Shown one piece after another: positions 26,223 through 33,685 of a stretch of DNA of 64,000 nt (within the stretch, counting starts at the first letter, position 1; each line of letters starts with the position of its first letter). Origin of the DNA: Salinigranum halophilum. Its GTDB lineage: Archaea; Halobacteriota; Halobacteria; Halobacteriales; Haloferacaceae. Location of the stretch: assembly GCF_007004735.1 (NCBI RefSeq), contig NZ_SSNL01000007.1, positions 62,001-126,000 on the forward strand. Direction: 5' to 3'. Below the pieces are notes generated by a model, which did no database searches, had not been told where the DNA came from, and saw only the letters and a program-made list of their open reading frames with translations. A program made the translations under genes and the position numbers.

Positions 26223-26615
26223 ATGGTTGAAGCAACCCCCGAACCGGACTCGCCTGACGGCGTCCAGATCGACCTCATCAGCGGTGCCCGCATGGAGAAA
26301 CTCCGCTCGATGGAGAAGATCCGGCTCATCCTCGACGGCGTCCGCGAGGGCAACATCGTCATCCTCGAAGAGGGGCTCTCGCCCGACGAGGAGTCGAAGC
26401 TCATCGAGGTGACGATGACCGAGATCAGCCCCGACGAGTTCAACGGCATCGAAATCGAGACCTACCCCACCACCGGTAGTGGCGGCGGCGGCCTCTTCGG
26501 GAAGCTCATCGGCCGAGACTCGCCGAAGAAGCTCACCGTCATCGGGCCGGCCAACCAGATCAAGACGCTCCACAAGGACGAGGACTTCATCAGCGCGCTC
26601 GTCTCACGGAAGTAG
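26223..26615 (+). CDS. oapB: origin-associated protein OapB/ArvB (DUF2073)
   Basis: A 130-residue protein of the DUF2073 family, always found beside the Era-like GTPase. It has the conserved core DLISGARMEKLRSMEKIRLILDG (positions 17-39), RILEEGLSPDEE-type and GIEIETYP segments, a Gly-rich hinge (TGSGGGGLFGK) and the basic block DSPKKLTVIGPANQIKTLHK. No enzymatic motif is visible; a role as partner of the GTPase in vesicle budding is the current family idea. It is flanked by six and four bases within the operon. Confidence 0.9.
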   Translation: MVEATPEPDSPDGVQIDLISGARMEKLRSMEKIRLILDGVREGNIVILEEGLSPDEESKLIEVTMTEISPDEFNGIEIETYPTTGSGGGGLFGKLIGRDSPKKLTVIGPANQIKTLHKDEDFISALVSRK

Positions 26616-26619
26616 CCCG

Positions 26620-27390
26620 ATGCCCCACCAGTGTACCACCTGCGGGCGGACGTTCGCCGACGGCTCGAAGGAGATGCTCTCTGGCTGCCCCGACTGTGGT
26701 GGTAACAAGTTCCAGTTCAAGCCCTCGTCGTCCCGAGCCTCACGGGCGTCCGAGCAGACGGCGGACGACCCCGCCGCGTCCGACGCCGGCTCTCGGTCGA
26801 CGAACCGCGCCGACCGCCCGACGACGGGCGCTGGTGACGGACCGACCGACACGTCACCCCCATCCGACTCGTCGCCACCCGACCCGTCGTCATCGTCGTC
26901 GGCGGAGACCGAACCGAGCCGAGCCGCGTCGCCGCAGTCGTCACAGTCGACGGCATCTCCGACGCCCGCGACGTCGCAGTCACCAACCGACGACGACCCC
27001 GACGGCGACTCCGACGACGACACCGACACGGAGGTCGACCACCGAACTGACGAGGTCAGACCTCCGGCAGAGGACCACGCGCAGGCGAGCGCGCGAACGG
27101 ACATGGTCAGTCCAGACGAACTCGCCGACGCCGCCTCGGAGTCTCGGCCGGCCCCCGAGAAGGTCGACGGGCGCGTCATCGAACCAGAGAGCGAGGACCG
27201 GCCCGGGCTCGACGAGCTCCGCGAGGAACTCAACAGCCAGTTCGAGAGCATCAAGATCGTCAGCCCCGGGAAGTACGAACTCAACCTCATGGAACTGTAC
27301 GACAGACAGGAGTACATCATCTCCCTCCAGGAGGACGGCCGATACGTCATCGAGGTACCGGGCTCTTGGGGCGACCGCGACGAGGACTGA
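26620..27390 (+). CDS. oapC: OapC/ArvC zinc-ribbon protein with long disordered linker
   Basis: A 256-residue protein with three parts. An N-terminal zinc ribbon carries CTTCGRTF and GCPDCGG (two CxxC pairs, residues 5-26). A Ser/Pro/Asp-rich linker of about 130 residues is probably disordered. A conserved C-terminal domain (LREELNSQFESIKIVSPGKY, NLMELYDRQEYIISLQEDG) follows. The ATG at 26620 follows the oapB stop by four bases. It is the last member of the origin-proximal operon. The zinc ribbon may bind RNA, DNA or protein; that is not determined. Confidence 0.88.
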   Translation: MPHQCTTCGRTFADGSKEMLSGCPDCGGNKFQFKPSSSRASRASEQTADDPAASDAGSRSTNRADRPTTGAGDGPTDTSPPSDSSPPDPSSSSSAETEPSRAASPQSSQSTASPTPATSQSPTDDDPDGDSDDDTDTEVDHRTDEVRPPAEDHAQASARTDMVSPDELADAASESRPAPEKVDGRVIEPESEDRPGLDELREELNSQFESIKIVSPGKYELNLMELYDRQEYIISLQEDGRYVIEVPGSWGDRDED

Positions 27391-27430
27391 CGCCCTCTCG
27401 AACGCTGTCGACGTCGGGTGAACGGAGCAC

Positions 27431-27454
27431 AACCCCTTTGCTTCGACTGGAACC
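27431..27454 (-). repeat. ORB downstream of oapC, left copy
   Basis: Minus-strand TTCCAGTCGAAGCAAAGGGG followed by TTG. It lies in the 283-base gap 27391-27673 and pairs divergently with the element at 27546. Confidence 0.8.
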
Positions 27455-27545
27455 TCGCGGACGCCGACGCTGTCGTCGTCCCGACGCCGTTCTCTCGCTC
27501 GACCGCGCTCTCGAACCACGAAACGCTCCTCGTCGTGCGTCCGCG

Positions 27546-27565
27546 CTCCACCGGAAACGGGGGCC
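27546..27565 (+). repeat. ORB downstream of oapC, right copy
   Basis: CTCCACCGGAAACGGGGGCC resembles the ORB core but has CGGGGG instead of CAAAGGGG, so the 3' part is weaker. It sits about 90 bases from the minus-strand copy in the same intergenic gap. Confidence 0.65.
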
Positions 27566-27641
27566 TCCCGGGTCGTGATCGCGTGGCGTGGCAGCCTGTC
27601 GATTGCGAGCGGGCAGGGTGCAGTCGTAGCCGGAATTGAAG

Positions 27642-27649
27642 CTTTTATG
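27642..27649 (+). promoter_or_regulatory. TATA box of the 29-residue membrane protein gene
   Basis: CTTTTATG is centred about 28 bases before the ATG at 27674, the position expected for a leaderless haloarchaeal transcript. It supports the small gene as real. Confidence 0.6.
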
Positions 27650-27673
27650 CGAACAGACCCAGACCGTGAGGAT

Positions 27674-27763
27674 ATGAGCCAAGCGACGAAGATCGTACTC
27701 GGAACAGTCGGCCTCGCGGTCGTGTTGGTGCTGCTTCTCATCGGCGTCGCCGCCTTCGGGTAG
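27674..27763 (+). CDS. 29-residue single-helix membrane microprotein
   Basis: A 29-residue frame (MSQATKIVLGTVGLAVVLVL then a hydrophobic tail ending VAAFG) forms one membrane helix with a short polar N-terminus. A TATA box stands 28 bases upstream and the next gene starts two bases after the stop, so it heads a two-gene operon. A very similar short hydrophobic protein is common in haloarchaea as far as I recall. The function is unknown; it could be a subunit or regulator of a membrane complex. Confidence 0.75.
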   Translation: MSQATKIVLGTVGLAVVLVLLLIGVAAFG

Positions 27764-27765
27764 CG

Positions 27766-28563
27766 ATGTCCGCGTTCGAGCGCCGACCGCTTACGGGCGA
27801 GGTCGAAGCCGCTCACGACGCGTACGCGTCCGACGCCATCGTGCTGGACGTCAGTCGCGACTTCGAGACGCTTCCCCCCGCCGTCGCCGAGGATCTTGGC
27901 CTCCTCGCGGACTCGCTCGCCCCGGCGAGCTATCCGCTCGAGTGGCTCCCCGACGACGTTCCCGAGACGCTCGCACACTACGCTAGTTCGGACTTCACCA
28001 TCGGCTTGCCGAACGACGGAACCGTCGTGTGGACCCGCCAGACCGTCCCCCCGATGGTTCTGGTGAAGTTCCGCGCCCGCGGGACGCCCGAGGCGTTCCT
28101 CCAGTTCCTCCTCGCCGAGGCGTTCGTCGAACTCTCCCTCGACGTCCCGGAGAGCTTCCTCCCCTTCTTCGGGGAGCGGTATGCCGCTCTCGACGCGGCC
28201 GTCGACTCCGCTTCGGCCGACGTCTTCCAGGTGGCTGCGGCGCTGTACGACGCGTGGGTCGGCCTGCAGACGCGCGAGGTCTTCCGCGAGTGGGACGACG
28301 ACTATCCCGAACTGTACGACGCGTGGCGTGACGCCGGCGACCGACTGGAGGGACGACTCACCGACCTGCCGGCGGAGGTCGCCCACGGAAAGACCTCCTT
28401 CGCGGCCGCGACGGAGTACGCCTGCTCGGCGGTGAAACACGGCCTCGACCTCCCGGCCCCCTTCGCCGCGCTCGACACCCAGGCGTACCTCGACCACGGC
28501 CCGGCGTACGCGGTCCGGTGGGCGGAGAAGACGTTCGAGCAGCTGCGCGAAGACGACCGCTGA
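27766..28563 (+). CDS. conserved haloarchaeal protein of unknown function
   Basis: A 265-residue, acidic, mostly helical soluble protein starting MSAFERRPLTGEVEAAHDAY. There is no catalytic motif I recognise. Aromatic clusters (EWLPDDVPETLAHYASSDF, FRARGTPEAFLQFLLAEAF, VREWDDDYPELYDAW-like) and a late PAYAVRWAEKTFEQL suggest a compact helical fold. It follows the microprotein with a two-base gap, so the two are probably co-translated. It is convergent with the gene at 28658. Confidence 0.75.
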   Translation: MSAFERRPLTGEVEAAHDAYASDAIVLDVSRDFETLPPAVAEDLGLLADSLAPASYPLEWLPDDVPETLAHYASSDFTIGLPNDGTVVWTRQTVPPMVLVKFRARGTPEAFLQFLLAEAFVELSLDVPESFLPFFGERYAALDAAVDSASADVFQVAAALYDAWVGLQTREVFREWDDDYPELYDAWRDAGDRLEGRLTDLPAEVAHGKTSFAAATEYACSAVKHGLDLPAPFAALDTQAYLDHGPAYAVRWAEKTFEQLREDDR

Positions 28564-28657
28564 CGGCTGTCTCCCTCTCCTGTCCCGGTTCGGTTCGTCG
28601 ACGTGTCGACGTGCCGTCGACGCTTCTCCCGCTGTCCGTGCGGTCGAGGCGCTTACG

Positions 28658-29236
28658 TTACGACTCGTAGCCGACGTTCCCGTCGACGTCGAGGTCGATG
28701 ACGCCGTCGAACAGCCCGCGGAACCGGTCGAGTGTCTCGTCGTCGTGGACCTCCTTCGAGAGGTGGAACAGCCCGACGGCGTCGTGTGCTTCGAGGAGTT
28801 CGAGCAGTTCCTCCGTCGCCGCGTACGCCTGGTCGACGTCGGCGTAGTACGCCATCTCGGTGACGGAGTCGACACTCACGCGGAGTTTGCCATCGTGGGT
28901 CTCGAGGAAGGTGCGGACCTGTTCGACGATGCCCGCCAGGTCGTCCGGCGAGCGGACGTAGTGGATGTGTTCGGTCCGGCGCCGCGAGTAGCCGCGTTCG
29001 ACGGAGATGGAGTCGAGGATGACCGCACGGGATTCGTCGACGTCGTAGTACTCGAGCTTCTGCTCGACCTCTCGCGCCGTGGTTCGCGTGGAGACGACGA
29101 GGAAGTGGTCGGTGTCGGTCTTCAGAAAGTCGGTGTCGATGCGGTCCGTCTCGCCGATGCTCGGATGGAGGAGAAGGAGCCCTGTTCCGCCCGGGATGCT
29201 CTCGGGCGTGTTCTCGATGGCGAGGGTGTAATCCAT
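28658..29236 (-). CDS. conserved haloarchaeal protein, RecA/KaiC-like fold suspected
   Basis: A 192-residue protein of alternating strands and helices (YTLAIENTPESIPGGTGLLLL, HFLVVSTRTTAREVEQKL, SRAVILDSISVERGYSRR, LRVSVDSVTEMAYYADVDQ). The order resembles the degenerate RecA-like ATPases (KaiC/Rad55 relatives) of haloarchaea, but the P-loop is only the PGGTGLL stretch, lacking GKT, so ATP binding is doubtful. It ends about 95 bases from the convergent neighbour and starts 51 bases downstream of the membrane protein gene at 29288, so they may share a transcript. Confidence 0.65.
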   Translation of the reverse strand: MDYTLAIENTPESIPGGTGLLLLHPSIGETDRIDTDFLKTDTDHFLVVSTRTTAREVEQKLEYYDVDESRAVILDSISVERGYSRRRTEHIHYVRSPDDLAGIVEQVRTFLETHDGKLRVSVDSVTEMAYYADVDQAYAATEELLELLEAHDAVGLFHLSKEVHDDETLDRFRGLFDGVIDLDVDGNVGYES

Positions 29237-29287
29237 ACGCGATTCACCGACCGAACGGACTTAAGACTGCGGGATAGCGAGGGGGTG

Positions 29288-29752
29288 TCAGAACAGGCTG
29301 TCGGCTGTCGCCGCCCCGATGACGCTGAAGACCGCCCCGACACTCGTCGCCTTCACCGTGACGTCGAGGACCGCTCCGCTCAGTGTCATCCCCAGAATCT
29401 CGACGGCGTTCGGGTCGGCCTGGGCGATGTCGGCGAGGAACGTTCCCGGCGCGTCGAACGCCAGCGCGAGGATGAACACCGAGAGGTACGAGACGAGGAT
29501 GAGCGAGACGAAGCGGGCGGGAACCCCGGCGATGTCGACTTCGCGGTCGGGGTCGCGGTTGTCGGCCTTGTAGAGGGTCCCGTAGCCGATTCCGAGGACG
29601 ATGACGAACGTCAACAGCCCCTGGACGGCGGACATGCTCCGCGCCAGTACCCACACCTCTTCGGTGACGACGAACGGCCCCGCGAGGAGGAACCCGCCGA
29701 CGACCTGCTGAGCCGTGTCCGCGAGCGCGAACCGCCGGTTCTTCCCGACCAT
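29288..29752 (-). CDS. integral membrane protein, DUF2391-like
   Basis: A 154-residue protein with four hydrophobic segments. It opens MVGKNRRFALADTAQQVVGG and has GPFVVTEEVWVLARSMS and FVIVLGIGYGTLYKADNRDPD, resembling the TIGR02587/DUF2391 family of small integral membrane proteins. The function of that family is unknown. It is read leftward upstream of the RecA-like gene and diverges from the methyltransferase gene, with about 100 bases between. Confidence 0.7.
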   Translation of the reverse strand: MVGKNRRFALADTAQQVVGGFLLAGPFVVTEEVWVLARSMSAVQGLLTFVIVLGIGYGTLYKADNRDPDREVDIAGVPARFVSLILVSYLSVFILALAFDAPGTFLADIAQADPNAVEILGMTLSGAVLDVTVKATSVGAVFSVIGAATADSLF

Positions 29753-29849
29753 ACCTCTCTCTCTGAGCGCCCACGGCTAAAGCCGATACGGAACGGGCAC
29801 CTGTCGGCCAGTCCGAACCCGTTTTCACCACCGCGCGTCTCCTCTCGGT

Positions 29850-30530
29850 ATGAGCGTTCGCGACGAATTCGACGCCTGGGCCGCCGACGGCCGCGACCGC
29901 GGAATGGAAGAGCGCCACTGGCACACCGCGAAACACGTCCTCTCGCGCATGCCGGTCGAGTCGGGCGACGCCGTCTTCGACCTCGGTTCCGGAAGCGGGT
30001 ACGCCGCCCGCGCCCTCTGCGAGGCCGCCGATGCGGGGCGTGCAGTCGGCCTCGACGGCGCACCCGGGATGGTCGAGAACGCCCGAGCGTACACCGACGA
30101 CGAAGGGGTCGAGTTCCTCGTCGGCGACTTCGACGCCCTTCCGTTCGTCGACGACAGCTTCGACCACTGCTTCTCGATGGAGGCGTTCTACTACGCGCCC
30201 GACCCGCTCCACACGCTGGAGGAGGTCGCTCGCGTCCTCCGCCCCGGTGGGACGTTCTACTGCGCCGTCAACTACTACGAGGAGAACGTCCACTCACACG
30301 AGTGGCAGGACAACATCTCCATCCCGATGACGCGCTGGTCCGGTCCGGAGTACCGCGAACAGTTCCGGGAGGCCGGCCTCTACGTCGCCGGACAGGACAA
30401 CGTCCCCGACCGGGAGACGGAGATCCCTCCGGCCAGCGAGTTCCCGACCGAGGGGTTCGAGACGCGTGAGGCGATGGTCGAACGCTACCGGGACCTCGGG
30501 ACGCTGCTCACCGTGGGCGTCGCCCCCTGA
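29850..30530 (+). CDS. class I SAM-dependent methyltransferase
   Basis: A 226-residue methyltransferase with the SAM-binding motif I DAVFDLGSGSGYAARALCEA (about residues 40-59), motif II acidic strand AVGLDGAPGMVENA, and motif IV DFDALPFVDDSFDHCFSMEA with LEEVARVLRPGGTFYCAVNY. The later part (NYYEENVHSHEWQDN) is specific to this family and may set the substrate. The family resembles UbiE/COQ5-like small-molecule methyltransferases, but the substrate is not known. It is convergent with the ABC ATPase gene, ten bases apart. Confidence 0.9.
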   Translation: MSVRDEFDAWAADGRDRGMEERHWHTAKHVLSRMPVESGDAVFDLGSGSGYAARALCEAADAGRAVGLDGAPGMVENARAYTDDEGVEFLVGDFDALPFVDDSFDHCFSMEAFYYAPDPLHTLEEVARVLRPGGTFYCAVNYYEENVHSHEWQDNISIPMTRWSGPEYREQFREAGLYVAGQDNVPDRETEIPPASEFPTEGFETREAMVERYRDLGTLLTVGVAP

Positions 30531-30539
30531 CGCACTGTT

Positions 30540-31610
30540 CTACCCGCGGTCGACGCTCACGAGGTGGGCGTCCTCCGCCTCGAACGCCAGCGTCACCGCG
30601 CCCGCCAGCGCGTCCGTCGTCCGCGCCGTCAGTTCCCTCCCGTTCCAATCGAGCCACACCCGCGTCGTCTCGCCGAGGAACTCCGACCGGGTGACCCGCG
30701 CTCGTACGCGGTTTCCGTTCGAACCTGCCCCCTCGTCGACGACTTGGAGTCGCTCCGGCCGCACGCCGAACGTGACGTCCGCCCCGACGTTCGGCTCCCG
30801 TCCGGACGCCCGGGCCGTCACGCTGAACACCGCCTCGTCGACCGCGACGTCGAGCACCCCGTCGTCACGACCGACGACCTGCCCCTCGAGGAGGTTGTTG
30901 TCCCCGACGAACGACGCGACGAACGACGTCTCCGGCCAGTCGTAGATGTCGCGGGGTGTTCCGACCTGTTCGACCCTCCCGTCGTGCATCACGGCCACGC
31001 GGTCGGAGACGGCGAGCGCCTCCTCCTGGTCGTGGGTGACGTACAGAGTCGTCACGCCAAGTTCGCGCTGGATCTCCTTCACCTGTCCGCGGAGGCGCTC
31101 GCGAAGCCCCGCGTCGAGTGCACTCATCGGTTCGTCGAGGAGTAACACCCGCGGCCCGGGGGCGAGCGCTCGGGCGAGGGCGACGCGCTGCTGTTGGCCG
31201 CCCGAGAGCTCCGTCGGCTCTCGGTCCTCGAAGCCCGCGAGGTCGACGAGTGAGAGCAACTCGCTGACGCGCTCCCCGGTCGAAACACCGCCCGGCGGGT
31301 CGGAGAACCTGAGCCCGTACGAGACGTTCTCGGCGACGCTCATGTGGGGGAAGAGCGCGTAGTTCTGGAAGACGACGCCGATACCCCGCGCTTCGGGTGG
31401 AACTCCCCTCACGTCGCGGCCGTCGAAGGTGATTCGTCCCGCGGTGGGTGACTCGAACCCCGCGACGAGGCGGAGCGTCGTGGTCTTCCCACACCCAGAG
31501 GGGCCGACGAGCGTGAAGAACTCGCCGTCGTCGATGGTGAGTGAGACGTCGTTCAACGCCGTCGCGTCGCCGTACCGCTTGGTGACGCCTGAGAGGTCGA
31601 GCGTGGTCAT
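30540..31610 (-). CDS. ABC transporter ATP-binding protein (thiamine/iron/spermidine type)
   Basis: A 356-residue ATPase: Walker A GPSGCGKTTTLRLV (about 36-49), Q-loop VFQNYALFPHMSV, signature LSGGQQQRVALARAL, Walker B VLLLDEPMSALDAG, H-loop YVTHDQEEALA, then a C-terminal TOBE domain (to 356). It drives import with the permease at 31969 and the lipoprotein at 33686, all on the minus strand. An unusual 358-base gap holding a 60-base tandem repeat and an ORB separates it from the permease. Thiamine is the likely cargo from the binding protein. Confidence 0.92.
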   Translation of the reverse strand: MTTLDLSGVTKRYGDATALNDVSLTIDDGEFFTLVGPSGCGKTTTLRLVAGFESPTAGRITFDGRDVRGVPPEARGIGVVFQNYALFPHMSVAENVSYGLRFSDPPGGVSTGERVSELLSLVDLAGFEDREPTELSGGQQQRVALARALAPGPRVLLLDEPMSALDAGLRERLRGQVKEIQRELGVTTLYVTHDQEEALAVSDRVAVMHDGRVEQVGTPRDIYDWPETSFVASFVGDNNLLEGQVVGRDDGVLDVAVDEAVFSVTARASGREPNVGADVTFGVRPERLQVVDEGAGSNGNRVRARVTRSEFLGETTRVWLDWNGRELTARTTDALAGAVTLAFEAEDAHLVSVDRG

Positions 31611-31759
31611 GTCGAGCGTGTCCTCGGGTGCCGCCCGGCGGCGGTCGGCGGAGTCACTCGAACAGTCGCCCCGCCCGGTGGTAAACTGTTCTGCTCGTGA
31701 CTCTCACGGCTGTCACGCCGCCGTGAGTCGTCCCGCTTTCGGCCGCCAGCCCGCCCCTG

Positions 31760-31781
31760 ACCCCTTCGTTTCGACTGGAAC
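31760..31781 (-). repeat. ORB-like element in the ABC operon spacer
   Basis: Minus-strand TTCCAGTCGAAACGAAGGGG with TC after it, a near-perfect ORB. It sits in the 358-base gap 31611-31968 between permease and ATPase genes, about 6.7 kb from the unwinding element. It has no nearby partner. Confidence 0.85.
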
Positions 31782-31818
31782 GTGTCACTCACAAAATCAC
31801 GAACGCGGGGTGGATTCG

Positions 31819-31980
31819 CGCGTCCTCGGTCACCGACACATCCTCGCGTCACAACTCCCACCTCGGCGATGGGACCCGTGCGTCCTCGGTCACCGATATA
31901 TCCTCGCGTCACAACTCCCACCTCAGCGATGGGACCCGTGCGTCCTCGGTCACCAACACATCCTCGCGTCACAACTCCCA
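31819..31980 (-). repeat. 60-bp tandem repeat overlapping the permease 3' end
   Basis: Three copies of a 60-base unit in exact register: CGTCCTCGGTCACCGACACA, with the variants CACCGATATA and CACCAACACA, each followed by TCCTCGCGTCACAACTCCCA and a GGGACCC-type segment. The first copy is partial, with a degraded left end, and the last copy runs into the permease stop codon region. On the minus strand every copy therefore begins with the sequence of the permease C-terminus (CGATGGGAGTTGTGA). One copy has a TATA-like GATATATC. A coding frame runs through it, but I see no sign that it is used. Confidence 0.9.
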
Positions 31981-33660
31981 TCGCCCTCCAAACCTGTCGA
32001 TGACCACGAAACTCGCCGCGGTGACGACGAGGAGTATCGACCCCATCGCCGTCGCCGGTCCCAGTCGTCGCCCCAGGTAGCGCTCGACGGCGACGGGCAT
32101 CGTGTAGCTGCCCGACCCCGACGCGAGGATGACCGTCGAGTCGAACTCGCCGACGCTGATGGCGAACGCGAACGCCGCGCCGGCGACGACACCGGCCCAC
32201 ACGAGCGGCAGTTCGACGTCCCAGAGCGCTCGCGCGCGGGACGCACCGAGACTCCGCGCCGACTCGACGAGCCGCGGGTTGAGCCGAGCGAGAAGCGGCG
32301 AGACGTTCCGAGTGACGAACGGGTAGGCGGCGACGGCGTGTGCCGCGACGATGGCGACGGTCCCCGTGACGACGACTTCCCGCCCGAACACGTCGACGCC
32401 GAACACCAACCCTCTGAGCAGCCCCAGTCCGACGACGATGCCCGACACGGCGAGCGGCCCCATCGCCAGCGTGTCGACGAGTCGCCCCTTCCAGCCCGCA
32501 CGGGCGGAGAGCACGCTCACGACGACGCCCATCGGGAGCGCCACAGCGACCGTGGCGACGCCGAAGAGGAGCGAGTTGCGGATGGCCGGTAACGGCTTCA
32601 CCTGGAACGCCGCACCGGTGGCCTGCCGTTCGAGGAGGAACCGGTAGTGTGTGAGGGTGAACCCCTCCGCGTTCGACACGCTCGCGAGGAGCATGCTCGC
32701 GATGGGGCCGACGAACACCACCACGACGACGAGGCCGTACACGAGGACTGAGAGCCGACTCGCGAGCGTCTTCACGCTCGCCGTCTCCGGGACGAGCGAC
32801 TGCCGAGCAAGGGGGTTGGCCCCCTCGCCCTGACCCGAGGTCTGGCTCTCGTATCTGAGGTACGCGTACGTCAGACCCAGCGAGATGCCCGTCTCGACCG
32901 TCGCCAGCGCCGCCGCCTCCGCGTACTCGAGGTCGGAGACCAGCTTGAATATCCACACCTCGACGGTCGCCAGCTGGAAGCCGCCGAGCGCGAGGACGAT
33001 GGGGAACGAGGCGAAGGTGAAGACGAACGTCAGCGTCGCGCCGACGGCTACCGCCGGAAGCAACTGCGGGACGACGACGTCACGGAACGCCCGCGTAGGC
33101 GACGCGCCGAGGCTTCGTGCCGTCTCGACGGTGCGGGCGTCGACGCTCTCCCACGCAGCGGTCACCACGCGCGTCACGAGCGGCGCGTTGTAGAACGCGT
33201 GGGCGACGACGACTGCCTCGAGCGTGAACAGCAGTTCGACCGGGCCGAGCCCCACCGCACCGAGCACGCCGTTGAGCGTCCCCCGCCGTCCGAACATCGC
33301 GACGAAGCCGATCGCGACCATGATGGAGGGGAGCACGAACGGCAGGATGGTCACCGAGCGGAGCGTCCGGCGTCCGGGGAACTCGAACCGAGCGAGAACC
33401 CACGCGCCGGGAAGCCCGAGGGCGACGCTGGCGACGGTCGAGAGGAACGCCTGGTAGGCCGTGAAGCCGATGATGTCCACGAGGTAGAAGTCGGACGTCA
33501 GAATCTCGCTCACGGGGCCGACCGTGAGCCTTCCGTCGACGACGACGCTCTCGACGAACACCGTCGCGACGGGGTAGTAGAAGACGACGAGCAGGACGAC
33601 GCCCGTCACGACCGCTGCCGCGGGGAGGACGAGCCGCCCTATGTCGAGTCGACGGGCCAC
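31969..33660 (-). CDS. ABC transporter permease, two fused membrane domains (ThiP-like)
   Basis: A 563-residue permease with about twelve membrane helices in two homologous halves, each with the inner-membrane EAA loop for ATPase contact (DARTVETARSLGASPTRAFRD in the first; LVESARSLGASRARALWDVE in the second). Fused doubles of this sort belong to the thiamine/iron group (ThiP, FbpB). The start was placed at the GTG at 33660 after the binding-protein stop; an alternative GTG at 33729 overlaps that gene by 44 bases. The last codons form part of the 60-base repeat. Confidence 0.88.
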   Translation of the reverse strand: MARRLDIGRLVLPAAAVVTGVVLLVVFYYPVATVFVESVVVDGRLTVGPVSEILTSDFYLVDIIGFTAYQAFLSTVASVALGLPGAWVLARFEFPGRRTLRSVTILPFVLPSIMVAIGFVAMFGRRGTLNGVLGAVGLGPVELLFTLEAVVVAHAFYNAPLVTRVVTAAWESVDARTVETARSLGASPTRAFRDVVVPQLLPAVAVGATLTFVFTFASFPIVLALGGFQLATVEVWIFKLVSDLEYAEAAALATVETGISLGLTYAYLRYESQTSGQGEGANPLARQSLVPETASVKTLASRLSVLVYGLVVVVVFVGPIASMLLASVSNAEGFTLTHYRFLLERQATGAAFQVKPLPAIRNSLLFGVATVAVALPMGVVVSVLSARAGWKGRLVDTLAMGPLAVSGIVVGLGLLRGLVFGVDVFGREVVVTGTVAIVAAHAVAAYPFVTRNVSPLLARLNPRLVESARSLGASRARALWDVELPLVWAGVVAGAAFAFAISVGEFDSTVILASGSGSYTMPVAVERYLGRRLGPATAMGSILLVVTAASFVVIDRFGGRWEL

Positions 33661-33685
33661 GCGTTCGACAGTCCGGCCGCCGTCC

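Noticed and set aside
31819-31980. Tandem 60-base units as a CRISPR array
   Set aside because: Whole units repeat with no unique spacers, the period is 60 bases, and no cas genes are near.
31607-32000. The repeat read as protein on the minus strand
   Set aside because: The open frame joins shadow sequence antisense in phase to the permease and has no start or composition typical of haloarchaeal proteins.
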